From NCBI GenBank assembly GCA_050084515.1, contig CM114274.1, forward strand, positions 19,778,001 to 19,842,000: 64,000 nucleotides of DNA, written 5' to 3'. The position numbers and the translations under genes are program-made. Under the pieces are notes generated by a model that was given only the letters and a program-made list of their open reading frames with translations, made no database searches and was not told the DNA's origin. Positions 23,626 to 35,779 of the stretch are shown in pieces. Within the stretch, counting starts at the first letter, position 1. Every line of letters starts with the position of its first letter. This DNA comes from Blasia pusilla. Taxonomy: Eukaryota; Marchantiophyta; Marchantiopsida; Blasiales.

Positions 23626-24133
23626 CAAGCGAGTTGCCTCAGTGGGGAGCCCTTGGAGACGCTGGTTGGCGTGTGGGTGGTATTTTTTTTGTCCTAAAGG
23701 TTGTGCAAAGGATGTGCGTTGTCCATTTTTTCTCACATCTTGCTGGTGCGGGTTGACGGGGGACAACAACAGAGCAATAACAAGGGTCGTCGGGCATGAG
23801 TTCTTGGGTATATTGCAAAGTGTAGCAGCGTCAAGAGAGCGGTGCGGTCGGGATAACCGGAAGAGAGAAGGCTAAGGCAAGTCACCATATCGGCCATGAA
23901 TACGGTCCTCAGGGTTAAGTAGAGAGCGGAGCGAATTGGACGGATTAGGATCGTGACCCGGAACAAGCGGGTAAGAATCCAATGGAGTTGCATCAAGGAG
24001 TAGCAAGAACGGACAGAGGTGGGGTGAGTGACGAGTCACGGTGGGGATCACCCGAACGGGTTGGAGGAGCGGACCTAGTATCTCCAAGACGGGTTAGAGT
24101 CGTAGCGAAGTAGGGTCAAGTTACGTGGTCCAG
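23626..24133. other. GC-richer leader-like stretch, no gene
   Basis: It lies between the LTR-like segment and Gag of a family B copy, where an untranslated leader is expected. Overlapping ORFs on both strands show no domain. Confidence 0.35.
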
Positions 24134-24398
24134 CACTACACCACAAAAGTTAGAGGGTACTAACTTTGATATAATTTCAACATGAAATCTGATAGCACTA
24201 GCTTTCATATTGATTTTATATCAATTAAAAAATTTTGATTTTGATTTTTTATATCAATAAACTTCCCATGCCAATTACATGCACAAAACTTTCTATAGAA
24301 AAATTTTGAATACTGAAATGAGAGCATAAATTCATCTAACGCCTATCATATTCTAATTGATATAAAAATGATCCAACTCCACATTTTGTGATGTAGGG
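24134..24398. mobile_element. Small MITE-like insertion, about 265 bp, AT-rich
   Basis: The left end CACTACACCACAAAAG and the right end, read in reverse (CTACATCACAAAATG), form imperfect inverted repeats (11 of 13 over the aligned core). The flanking sequence resumes similar retroelement leader text (GGTTAAG.. on both sides). The interior has inverted TGATATAAA/TATCAA blocks. The CACTA-like start hints at a CACTA-derived MITE, but the right terminus reads GTAGGG instead of GTAGTG, and no target duplication is clear. Confidence 0.5.
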
Positions 24399-24559
24399 TT
24401 AAGGCTATGTGGTTAAGTAGAGTTTCGTGGTAGGGGAATCAAACATGGGATCATGGTTACATGGTTGTGATGGGCTACATAACTGATTGGATTATGATTT
24501 GCAATGAGAGTTGGTAATACTTTGTTGACTGGAGGCGACGCGAGTGATCCGCACTGAGA

Positions 24560-25050
24560 TTTTTTTATGTAGTGTTAGTGATGGAGACACATGCGTCGGT
24601 GCCGAGGGGTAGTTTGCATCTACTAACATGAGGTTCCACGTGTTGCTCGAGGAGATTTTTGTGTTACGGAGGTTGTCACACCACATGGAGAAGTCTTGGG
24701 TGGCTCAACTTCTATGGGTGGCTGGATTGTCATTACTAGAAAGCAAGTTTGGTGATGCAATCATAGACGGAGATAATGGTATGTGGGGAGAGATGGAAAA
24801 CATGGGCCATCGGGGCAGGCGTCATTTCTTAGGTGCAGTAGGCAACATAGATCTAGATGATTTCATCTAGGAGTTCAACACATGGTGCAACTTCCAAGAG
24901 ATCCAAGCCCTTATGCGGTTCAATCCCTTCATGACATGGAAGGGTTTGTTCCAACATTTAGAGGGTCCTTCGATGGATGACTACATGGAATTCCGGTCCT
25001 TACATTCAGTTTAGATTGATGCTTGGAGGATGTATTATGCTCCACGGTAT
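24560..25050 (+). pseudogene. Gag N-terminal/central remnant (copy 4)
   Basis: The plus frame from 24628 to a stop at 24870 and its in-frame continuation contain FNPFMTWKGLFQHLEG, then MDDYMEFRSLH and a closing IDAWRMYYAP. The same Gag block is seen, more decayed, near 2.22 kb. The Gag ends abruptly where the 180-bp satellite begins (about 25.08 kb), so the element is truncated there. Confidence 0.6.
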
Positions 25051-25079
25051 GTGTCCATTAGTGTTCCCGTGGCTTCTGT

Positions 25080-28000
25080 TGGAATATTGAGGGTTGAGAG
25101 GCCCACACCATCATCTCGCGGACTAGATAGATTTTTGAGCTTTTGCTCACGACTTCATTTTGCCTAAAACTTGGCAAGAGTGCTTGGGTCACCTTGGGGA
25201 CCATGTTAGCCAAATTTAAGCTCAAGATGACAAAGTTGGACAACATAAAAAATGGAAAAACCTTATTTTGATAGAAAGTCGAATGGTTCGGGTCCAAAAA
25301 GGAGTTAGAAATTTTTGAGCTTTTGTTCACAACTTTGTTTTGCGTGAAACTTGACAAGAGTGCTAGATGCACCTTGGGGACTATGTTGGCCAAATTGCAG
25401 CTCAAGATGACAAAGTTGGACAAGATGCACAATGAAAAGACCTTATTTTGGTAGAAGGTTTGATGGTTAGGGTCCAAAAAGGAGTTAGTAAATTTTTAGC
25501 TTTTTCTCACAACTCCATTTTTCCTGAGACTTGGCAAGAGTGCTAGGATCACCTTGGTAACATTCTGGAAAAATTTCAGATCAAGATGAAAAAATTGGAC
25601 AAGATGAAAAATGAAAAAACCTTATTTTGATAGAAGGTCTGATGGTTCGGGTTCAGAAAGAAGTTAGTAGTTTTTGAGCTTTTGCTCACAACTAAATTTT
25701 TCCAGAAACTTGACAAGATTTCTAGGATTACCTTGGGAACTATGTTGTCAAAATTTGAGCTCAAGATGACAAAGTTGGACAAGATGAAAAATGAAAAAAA
25801 CTTATTTTGGTAAAAGGTTTGAAGGTTCGGGTCCAAAAAGAAGTTAGAAATTTTTGAGAATTTTCTCACAACTTTATTTTGCCTAAAACTTGGCAAGAGT
25901 ACTAGATGCATCTTGGGAATCATGTTGGCCAAATTTCAGCTCAAGATGAAAAAAATTGACAAGATGAAAAATGAAAAAAACTATTTTTTCATAGAAGGTG
26001 TCATGGTTCGGGTCCAAAAAGGACTTAGTAATTTCTGAGATTTTTCTCACAACTCCATTTTTCTTGAAACTTGGGGAGAGTGCTAGGGTAATATTGGGGA
26101 CCATGTTGGCCAAATTTCAGCTCAAGATGAAAAATTTGTACAACATGAAAAATGAAAAAACCTGATTTTGGTAGAAGGTCTAATGGTTCGGGTCCAAAAG
26201 GGAGTTAGAATTTTTTGAGCTTTTGCTCACAACTTAAATTTACCTGAAACCTGGCAAGAGTGCTAGATGCTCCTTCGGGACCATGTTGGATAAATTTCAA
26301 CTCAAGATGACAAAGTTGGACAAGAAGAAAAATGAAAAAAACCTTATTTTGATAGAAGGTCTAATGGTTCGGGTCCAGAAAGGAGTTAGAAATTCTTGAG
26401 TTTTTTCTCACAACTTCATTTTGCCTGAAACTTGGTAAGAGTGTAACATGCATCCTAGGGACCACGTGGGCCAAATTTCAGCTCAAGATGATAAAATTGG
26501 ACAAGATGAATAATGAAGAAACCATTTTCTCATAGAAGGTCTCATGGTTCGGGTCCGAAAAGAAGTTAGAAATTTTTTACCTTTTTCTCACAACTCCATT
26601 TTTCTTGAAACTTGGCGAGAGTGCTAGGGTCACCTTGGAGACCATGTTGGAAAAATTTTAGCTCAAGATGAAAATTTTGGACAACATAAAAAATGGAAAA
26701 ACCTTATTTGGGTGGACGGTCTAATGGTTCGGGCCCAAAAAGGAGTTAGAAAATTTTTAGCTTTTGCTCACGACTTCATTTTATGTGAAACTTGGCAAGA
26801 GTGCTAGATGCACCTTGGGGACCATGTTGGCCAAATTGCAGCTCAAGATGAAAATTTTGGACAAGATGAAAAATGAAAAAACCTTATTTTGGTAGAAGTT
26901 CGAATGGTTCGGATCCAAAAAGGAGTTAAAAATTTGTGAGCTTTTTCTCACAACTTCATTTTGACTGAAAATTGGCAAGAGTGCTAGATGCACCTTGGGG
27001 ACCATATTGGCCAAATTTCAGTTCAACATGGAAAAACAAAAACCTTATTTTGGTAGAAGGTCTAATAGTTTGGGTCCAAAAAGGAGCTCGTAATTTTTTT
27101 GTTTTTTCTCAAAACTCCATTTTGACTGAAACTTGGCCAGAGTGTAAGATGCACCCTAGAGACCACGTGAGCCAAATTTCAGTTCAAGAAGACAAAGTTG
27201 GACAAGATGGAAAATGAAAAGACCTTATTTTGAGAGAGGTCCAATGGTTCAGGTTCAAAAAGAAGTTAGTAATTTTTGAGTTTTTGCTCCCAATTCCATT
27301 TTTCATGAAAAATGGTAAGATTTCTAGATGAACATTCTAGACCATTTGGGCCAAATTTCACCTCAAGATGAGAAATTTGGACAAGGTGAAAAATCATAAG
27401 ACCTTCTTTTCATTAAAGGTTTAATGGTTGGGGTCAAACAAAGGAGTTAGTAAATTTTGAATTTTTTCTCACAACTCCATTTTGACTCAAACTTGGTAAG
27501 AGTGTAATATGCATCCTAAGGACCATGTGGGCCAAATTTCAGCTCAAGATGACAAAATTGGACAAGATGGAAAATAAAAAAACCATTTTTTCATAAAAGG
27601 TCTCATGGTTCGGGTCCAAAATGGAGTTAGTAATTTTTGAGATTTTTCTCATAACTCCATTTTTTCCGAAACTTGGGAGGAGTGCTAGATGCACCTTGGG
27701 GACCATGTTTGCCAAATTTAAGCTCTAGATGACAAAGTTGGAGAAGATGAAAAATAAAAAAACCTTATTTTCATAGAAGGTCTGATGGTTCAGGTCTAAA
27801 AAGGAGTTGGTAATTTTTTATCTTTTTCTCCCAACTCCATTTTTCATAAAAAAATGGCAAGACTGTAAGATGAACCCTCTTGACGAGTCGGGCCAAATTT
27901 TACCTCAAGATTAGAAAGTTGGACAAGGTGAAAATTCATAAGACCTTCTTTTCATTCAAGGTTTAATGGTTTGGGTAAAAAAAAGAGGTAGTAATTTTTG

Positions 28001-29555
28001 AGCTTTTTCTCAAAAATCCATTTTCACTGAAACTTGGCAAGAGTGTAACATGCACCTTGGGGACCATTTTGGTCAAAATTCAGCTGAAGATGACAAAATT
28101 AGACAAGATAAAAAAAAATGAGAAGGTCTAATGGTTTAGGTCCAAAGAGGACTTGCCAAAATTTGAGCTTGTGGTCCCAACTCCATTTTGCATGAAAATG
28201 ACTGTAGGATGCATCTTGGAGACAATATGGGCCAAATTTCACCTCAAGATGACAAATTTGGACAAGATGAAAAATGAACAAACGTGATTTTGATAGAAGG
28301 TCTAAAAAGGACTTGCCAAAATTTGAGCTTGTGGTCCCAACTCCATTTTTCTTGAAAATTGGCAAGACTGCTAGATGCTCCTTGGAGACCATGTGGACTA
28401 AATTTCACCTCAAGTTGAGAAAGGTGGACATGGTGAAAAATTGTAAGACATTTTTTTCATCCAAGGTTTAATGGTTCGGGTCCAAAAATGAGTTAGTAAT
28501 TTTTGCGCTTTTTCTCACATCTCTATTTTGCATGAAAATTGGCAAGACTACTAGGTGCACCTTGGAGACTATGTGGGCCAAATAACACCTCAAGATGACA
28601 AAGTTGGACGAGATGAAAAATGAAAAAACCTTATTTTGATAGAAGGTCTGATGGTTCGGATCCAAAAAGGACTTGCAAAATTCGTGAGTTTTCTAAATGC
28701 ACCTTGGGGACCATGTGTGCCAAATTTCACCCCAAGTTGAGAAAGGTGGACAAGTTGAAAAATCATAAGACCTTCTTTTCATTCAAGGTTAAATGGTTTG
28801 GGTCCAAAAAGGAGTTAGTAATTTTTGAGCTTTTGCTCATATCTTCATTTTACATGAAAATTGGCAAGATTGCTAGATGCACCTCGGAGACCATGTGGGC
28901 CAAATGTCATTCCAAGATGAGATATTTGGAGAAGATGAAAAATCATAAGACCTTCTTTTCATTGAAGGTTCAATGGTTCAGGTCCAAAAAGGAGTTAGTA
29001 ATTTTCGAGTTTTTGCTCATAACTTCCTTTTGCCTGAAACTTGGCAAGAATGATAGACAAATTGGGGACCATGTTGGACAAATTTCAGCTCAAGATGACA
29101 AAGTTGGAGAGGATGAAAAATAAAAAAAGCCATTTTTTCATAGAAGGTTTGATGGTTCGAGTACAAAAAGGAGTTAGTAATTTTTTAGCTTTTTCTCACA
29201 ACTCCATTTTGCATGAAATTTTACTAGAGTATAAAATGCACCTTGGGGAACACGTGGGAAAAATTTCACTTCAAAATGTGAAATTTGGACAAGATGAAAA
29301 ATGAAAAAACCTTATTTTGATAGAAGGTCAAATGGTTCGGGTCCAAAATGGACTTGCCATTTTTTGAGCTTGTGATCCCAACTCCATTTTGCTTTAAACT
29401 TGGCAAGAGTGCTAGATGCCCCTTGGAGACCACGTGGGCTAAATTTTAGCTCAGGATGGAAACGTTGGACAAGATGTCTTGTTAAAGACATTTTTTTTCA
29501 TTCAAGGTTGTCTGCTTCGGGTCCAAAAGGTCATTTGAAACTTATTTTGGGATGA
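25080..29555. repeat. Diverged tandem satellite, period about 180 bp, about 25 units
   Basis: The anchor GGTTCGGGTCC (with variants) falls near 25285, 25465, 25644, 25824, 26005, 26185, 26366, 26546, 26726 and 26906, a spacing of 179-181 each time. It continues to about 29512 with a few short units (about 141-164 bp) where deletions occurred. Each unit also carries a CTTGGCAAGAGTGCTAGATGC-like block, a GGACCATGTTGGCCAAATTT block and an AAGATGAAAAATGAAAAAACC block. Units differ by many substitutions, so the array is old or mixed. The ORFs within it (65-167 codons) are by-products of the repeat and should not be taken as genes. Confidence 0.95.
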
Positions 29556-30302
29556 GACTTTGCCTGAACAATAGATGTCACTTGGGGACCATCTGCACTA
29601 TTCTACAGAATGTTAGAAGAGTTATTATATTTCACTCTTGTAAGTAATTACACTCTTGCAATCAAATATAAATAATATCATGCTCCGTAGAGTAAATTCA
29701 TCCTTCCATAAAATTCAAACTTGATCCATTCATTCTCCATCAAAATTTAATTTTCCTTTCAATTACATATGAATCAAGGAACCTCTGAATTTATTTATCT
29801 AAATTTTTCAAATCTAGAAAAATTTAGTAATATTTATATTCACCTATTATAGTATTAAATAAAAAAATAAGTAAATTTGGTTTTCAATTCCACCCAAGTC
29901 CATTTCAAATTCTATCCCATGCAATATTGATCACTAAAAGAAAATCGCTTATTTTGATGAGCTAGTAATTTTTTAGGAGTCAGTAATAAACAAAATTTAT
30001 ATCCAGAAAATCATTCAATTATGGTATCTTCCACCTTATCCAAGGATTTAAAACCCAAGAGAAAAATTTCATCCATTTCATGAACTCACTTCATGGACAA
30101 CATTCGTGATCGACTCACATTCACAAGTTATCTCAGTGGAATATTTTGAAGTTTTTTGAAAATGTCTTACAACAAATGAGGAGTACCCCACAAAACATGT
30201 GGATTGAGAGGAACCTAATTCTTATGTACATTACAAAGATATAAATTACATATAATCTGATTCATCATCCGATATATGTAACTCCGATGCCGACGTCTCA
30301 CC
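29556..30302. other. AT-rich stretch without gene
   Basis: Between the satellite and the unknown minus-strand gene remnant. No ORF of note. It may include the 3' untranslated region of that gene. Confidence 0.5.
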
Positions 30303-31590
30303 ATTTCATCCTCCTCTTCCTCTAGCTCTAGTCACGCGCATCCCACTTCCACGAGGAATAGTCCTTTCAAACTCAATATCAGTTTCAACATCATCTGTTT
30401 CTTGTGTTGGCTGTGTCGGAAACATCTCCCACTCTCTCTCAAAGAATGCAAAGAGTTCCTCCTGCATTCGACGAGAGTAATAATATGTTCGAGGATATCC
30501 GCCTTCAGTCCTTTGAGGAATATCTTTCCATAAGAAAGGTGGCAAGATCAATTCGATTCTCCTCAAAACAAGATCATCCATCAATGGATTTTGATGATGG
30601 TTTAGCACAAGTTGTCGAGTTGTGTTGAGTGCGTCTCAAACTTCTTGTGAATTCGACCTTGAGCAAAGAAGAAGTTTTCCACCTCTCGATTTTGGAGATC
30701 AATGGATGTTCCATTTTCCGTGGATGAGCTCTCCTCGATCGTTCATGTCAATGAAGCGGACCAACCACGCTCGTATTGCCGGATCAATCCTCCATTGGCG
30801 AGGGATTTCTGCTTGAACTACCGCGTCTATGTTCACTTTGGGGTTATAGTTCGATCGAGGGCTACGATGTCCCAAATTGAAAGTGAAATTTTCTTGCTCT
30901 TGGGTTAATTTGCAATAAGTGGATGGTGAATTGCCATCAAGAGTGCGGAAAGATATGCCAAAAAGGTGATAGAGTCTTCCTGACCAACCTTGTCTAAAAG
31001 TTGGAAACTTATGAGATAGAAGCATGGCCGTTTGAAGACAATATTGATTCGAATAACAAGCTTTACATGTTCTTGTCACGTAGCAACCTTGTATAGCAGT
31101 GGGGTTGAAGCACATCATGCATGTGGGCCAATTGTTTGGCGTAAGGGCCCCTCCTTCACATACTGCGTTTGCCTTCATCCAATCCGAAAGATATTGCACT
31201 TTTGTGCTCGGATTAAGAGGCGTTGGTGCCAACATCATAGAGGCATAGTTCGCAGCATTTGGATCTACGACATTGTCCCATGCTGTGCGTAGAGCTGGAT
31301 GCCACAATAGCTCGATAGGTTGAAATTATATCATATCAACCTCCTTCACGAGACTACCCTCAAGTAGGATTGTCTCCGGGGTGAGTTCTCCCTTGTTGCC
31401 TCTTGCTCTCCATCGCAACAATTCATCCATCTCTTGCTGTCGTCTTGCCATGATGTTCTCGTATGCTCCCCTCCACCGCTCTGTGTGGTCAACCATTACG
31501 GCTCTTTGCCTTCTATGGAGGTCATCTCTGGCAATAGATTCGTTCAAAAGCCTCTCCCTCTTTCTGCAATCTGATCAGCTCCTAAGATAG
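30303..31590 (-). pseudogene. Unknown protein, C-terminal part with cysteine cluster
   Basis: One minus-strand reading frame runs from 31547 to 30306 (about 413 codons), interrupted only by single stops: TAA near 31327 and two TGA near 30700 and 30650. Early residues are Arg/Glu-rich and helical. Codons from about 31180 to 31070 hold the cluster CMMCFNPTAIQGCYVT followed by CKACYSNQYC, spaced C-x2-C-x8-C-x5-C-x2-C-x5-C. That could bind zinc. Further on, a WRIDPAIRAWLVRFIDMN helix and a closing RVTRARGRGG basic tail stand out. I do not recognise the family. Open frame over most of this length with few stops suggests recent decay of a real gene. It could equally be an ORF of an undescribed mobile element. 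Confidence 0.55.
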
Positions 31591-32510
31591 TTGTTCATAC
31601 TTCCCCTTCAAAACTTTGAATTCCGTGGCCAAATAAAAATTGCGTTGGGAATTTGTTATTAAACTCTCCAACTGTGATAGACGAGATATAACCTCACTAT
31701 TATCCCGAGCACTCTCCCCACGAAAGGTTTGGGGAGGAGCACTCCTATGTATAGGGTGATCAGAACTCTCCCCTGGCTCATCAAAGCTTGTACTACAACC
31801 TACATAGAGGTCATTCAAACCATCTCGTCTATCCTCTGCCCCCATATGTACTTGCCCTTCATCTCCACTCTTGTCTTATATATATTCTTGAGCACGCAGA
31901 TTTCTTCTTTGACCATCCAAGGAAGATAGAATGGCTCTAAGGCTCCTTGACAATCCACCTTGCTGATAATGGCATGACGACGCTCGTGGTGATGAAGCTT
32001 CCACTCTTGCTCGTTTAAATTTTTGACGTGGGGTTCTATTGTATTCTTTTCTTGGTCTTTTATCTCTTCTCAAAGACCCCTCATCCACATCACCATACTG
32101 TACCTCCATATTCTTCATCGACTCCCCGACTTTGAGCTAAACAAATGCCTTGCTCACTAACTTCATCTTCCTCTTGGGGAGGTTTTGTACTTTTGGACGC
32201 CATTAAATAAAGCCCAATCCTTTGTCCAATCTTTCTCTTCCACTTTCCTTGAAAATTTTCCAATTTCACGCTTCGGCCAGTTCAACCGTGACTTTTGGAA
32301 CTCTTCTTTCAAAACTTGTGGGTCAATGGCGCTATCCAAGTGCGCCTTCAATTCATCTTCCGTGACGAATTGCGAGACCGTCTTCTTGTTCACTTTCAGA
32401 GGGATCTCTTGTGTCCCTGTATTGAGGGGTTTTTCCCCTCTTCCCTCGTCTTGATTGTCGTCAGGGATACGGTCTTCATGAGGTAGCAACTCCATCTTGT
32501 CTCTTACCGT
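31560..32510 (-). pseudogene. Unknown protein, middle part: disordered and coiled
   Basis: It is continuous with the piece downstream by position. The minus-strand frame 32118 to about 31560 is interrupted by one TAA near 31875. It is rich in Arg, Ser and Gln (RRDKRPRKEYNRTPRQKFKR may be a nuclear signal) and ends in a coiled stretch (ISRLSQLESLITNSQRN). The frame 32495-32163 (MELLPHEDRIPDDNQ and on) is highly charged, with VTEDELKAHLDSAIDPQVLK and a WTKDWALFNG motif. The frames change between these blocks, either by introns or by frameshifts. No family is recognised. Confidence 0.5.
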
Positions 32511-32688
32511 AATACAAAAAGAAAGGTGCTTTAGAAATGATTCTAATTATAGTGATACAATGGCACATGATACATCTGGACATCAATCAAGATTCATCAT
32601 TTAAAAATTTCATAGTAACACATTCATCTTTTTGAACCAAGTCTTTCATTTTTCATGAAAAATATCCAATCCTCAAACGGGTTTACAA

Positions 32689-34080
32689 TCATACTACCAC
32701 TGTTATTGGCCTTAATCCCGAATCTACATCGTCTACATCTAATACTTCTTCATTTGCTCTGATATATGCAATAAGAAACTCTAAGCTTTTGCGATCAGAG
32801 GGATTTGGAGCTAATGCCCACTTTTGAATCTTTTCCAAATAAGTAAATCTCACATTTTCTTGGGCATTCCCGACAGAGAGGTTGTATGTCACATAGTTCA
32901 AATTCTTCACAATCATTCCTAGGGCAAAGATTCCAGTGCCCTTGCTAAAAGGGAAATTCTGAGGCCCTGCTGTCAACTTGGGTGCTATATGCCCAACATG
33001 ATTTTTTTGTTCATGCTGCCACCATGTATGAGGAGACTCTAAAATCTCATAAGTCCACATGGCATTCCCCCAACCTCCAACGCCGATGTATGGGCTAGAG
33101 TTTGATCCAAAATGGATGAACATGTTTCTAGCATGGAGGGTTGGTATGAAAAACCCCACGCTTGTAGACAGTCTCCATGGTACCAAGAAGGGAAACCATA
33201 AGCTGGACGACATTTGATGCTATTGCGAGACATCTCATCTTTTACAACTCTCCTAGATTATCCCCGCCGTTCTTGAAGTTATGGCATGCTCGCAACCATT
33301 CTCAAGGTGTCCACCATTCCAATATGGAAAAATGGCATGCGATGGATCCTGGATCAACCTTCCCACCATGCGAACAACACCACGATGTAAAATGCTCGCA
33401 AAAAACTCCTTTCGCATCATCTATTTTCTAGATCATGATAGAGATGATTCCTTATACACCTTCATGCAATAATACATTTCTTCCCTAAAGCCATGGGTTC
33501 CGTTTATTTTATAATGGTTCACAATTTTGTGTAAATCGGTTCCCACAATATCACTCGGGTCATGTCCTATTACTACATTCTTATCGGAAATCAAAGTTAT
33601 TGCACATGGAACGGTCAATGTCAACCCCAAAGAAGTACTACTTCCCTTGAAAAGACGTTGAGCACTTCTTAACTCTATACGTAATCTTTCTAGGATAGCC
33701 GACTCTACAACATTGTGCTTCTCATCCTTATATGTCTTGAGATCGACATACGCTCTCTCCACGTTAACACCTTGTTGGGCACAAAATTTAGTCAACCTAT
33801 TAGGGTTGACTTCCACTTCCCAATCAAATGCCTTTGGCACTATATTGGAAAATCTCTGTAATCCTAAGGTGGAGTGATGTAAACCATCCATACCCCTTGA
33901 AATATAGATCGTCTCTTGTCTAAAGCAAGCTGGAAAAACCAGTCTAACCATACCTCTCTTATGGCCATGTTAAAATCATTCCCTAGAGTTTCTCTTTGCC
34001 TCTTGGCATTGACGTTGGACTCATTTCGGTTCTCTCCCGCTCTCTATGACCCAACCCCACTAGACATTTCCCTCGGATGA
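32689..34080 (-). pseudogene. Unknown protein, N-terminal part
   Basis: The minus-strand frame 33951-33433 (172 codons) is open and balanced in composition: RGMDGLHHSTLGLQRFSNIV, then LTKFCAQQGVNVERAYVDLK, then CAITLISDKNVVIGHDPSDI. Two further frames, 33233-33039 and 33213-32689, overlap in different phases and include YHGDCLQAWGFSYQPSMLET and WALAPNPSDRKSLEFLIAYI. Upstream of 33951 another phase stays open except for one stop back to about 34065, where an ATG occurs. Shifts of frame inside one colinear region point to indel decay, although introns are possible. I can assign no function. Confidence 0.5.
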
Positions 34081-35480
34081 AGAAGATAATAATATATTAA
34101 AAAATACAAGGGAAAGAAATGTATGGGTTGAGATAAGAAAATATCGGAAAGAGAATGATATGAGATGCTAAAACAATGGCTCTAAATGTACGAGCGCGTG
34201 AATGATGGAAGTTTAGGGTTGGGCTCTCAAAGGGAATAGGTAGATATGGGCATGTTTAGACAAGGTTCCTTGATCACCTCCATATCCTGGATGTGCTAAG
34301 GAGAACCAATGGAATGAGTCAAAACACTCAGGTCTATGAATCCAAAATCTCAAAACCACCAAACAATTTTAGTGAAACAAGAGATTTCCACACTCACAAA
34401 CACTCACCTAATGTGGAGTCAATTGGAGTTTATTTCAAATGCAACAAGGAACGCAAATGTCCAAGTTGGTCCCAAATAAAATCCAAGTACTCCCAAAAGG
34501 CACCCAAGGTATTTCTCCAAAATTCCGAGTAACCTTGAAAGGCCTTAGCTCTCAAGGCACCATAGAAATTTGGAGCCTAATCCAAAATGTCTCCAAAAAA
34601 GTGATAAAACATGGAAAAATAGAGACAATTAGGTAAAGTATCCCTAAATCTCCTTTCGCATTTTAGGGGCCCCTTGTGGGCCCTTCCCTTATGGGTTTTA
34701 CCCCAAAGGGAAAAAAGGAGAGGAGAGGGCGTTGGGGCCTAGTTTGAACTTGGCCCGAGCCACTCCCAGGCTGCCACATGTCCCCACGGGATTCACGGGA
34801 ATAGGGGCCGGGGGGAGTAGGGGGGTCGCTGGCCCGCCTTTGAGCTCTTTTGTGGGCCACAAAGCGCACGCACAGGATGTACGCAGGCCCTAGAGCTCAC
34901 ATGCAGGCTAGGCCCGAAGTGACAAATCAGAGGGCACAACGTAACCCAATTTGTCTGCGATGCCGGTCTGATAGAAAAACGAGGGCCATGCATGATTTGC
35001 ACTGGCCAGGAAAAGACGGATTGCTTGGTGTGCACGGGCTCGGGTGCAGGCTGTGGGCAACGTGGGCTTATGGATCCCGCACCTGGGCCAACACGGATAT
35101 GTCCGTTCTCAGGATGGACATATGTCCGCGGGAACGGACTTTATCCGCGTGCAACCTTGGTGACATGGCAGAGACCTCTAATGGTTGAGGACCACCCTAT
35201 TTCTATCCTACATTGAAGTTCTTTTGATACTTGGGGAGGAGCTACTTTGGCGTGTGGACCGACAAGCTAAAGATTTTCAACGGAGATCGGGTTAGAGTTT
35301 GAGAGAGGCGTTCACACGTATGGGGTGACTAATCATTACCATATATGGAGTGACTGAGGCGCACTCAATGTAGCATTAATTTTGGTATGGGGTGTTGGAC
35401 CAAGAGCTACCGTGGAGAGTTTGAGATGCAATGTTTTTCACACGTCAGAGCCCACATTGAAGGCGGTCTTCGAGTTGTGT
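34081..35480. other. No gene recognised; GC-rich from 34.66 to 35.2 kb
   Basis: 34.66-35.2 kb is GC-rich and includes GGATATGTCCG..GGATGGACATATGTCCGCGGGAACGGACTT near 35.10-35.15 kb, a cluster of GGAC/GTCC inverted halves like those at 5.1, 5.35, 45.4 and 45.8 kb. The ORFs on both strands here look like GC-rich chance frames. Confidence 0.4.
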
Positions 35481-35779
35481 AGAGCTCAACATGAATGAGG
35501 AGCAGGTGATGACCAGGTGATTTTTACATGAGTCAACGGGTCCATAACTAGGAATAGCCCCATTAGTGCCCCAACATGCACTAGTACCATGGGAGCGGGT
35601 TGGTGGGCCCAGAGAGAAGGATGGGTATTGTGAGTCGATGAGGCAACATCCCGTACTGACATATGTTACCCAGTAGGGACCAAGGTTGGCTTGTTAGACA
35701 TGTGGTGGGCCCTATAGATATAGGGACTTCCCACCATATGGTAGAGGGCCGAGGGCTCTTACGATTGCCCAAGGGCCAC

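Noticed and set aside
25058-29304. Many ORFs of 65-167 codons with similar proteins, resembling a gene family
   Set aside because: They follow the 180-bp satellite unit, occur on both strands and shift frame from unit to unit.
25080-29555. CRISPR-like array
   Set aside because: The repeat unit is about 180 bp and diverged, with no short exact repeats or unique spacers, in plant nuclear DNA.
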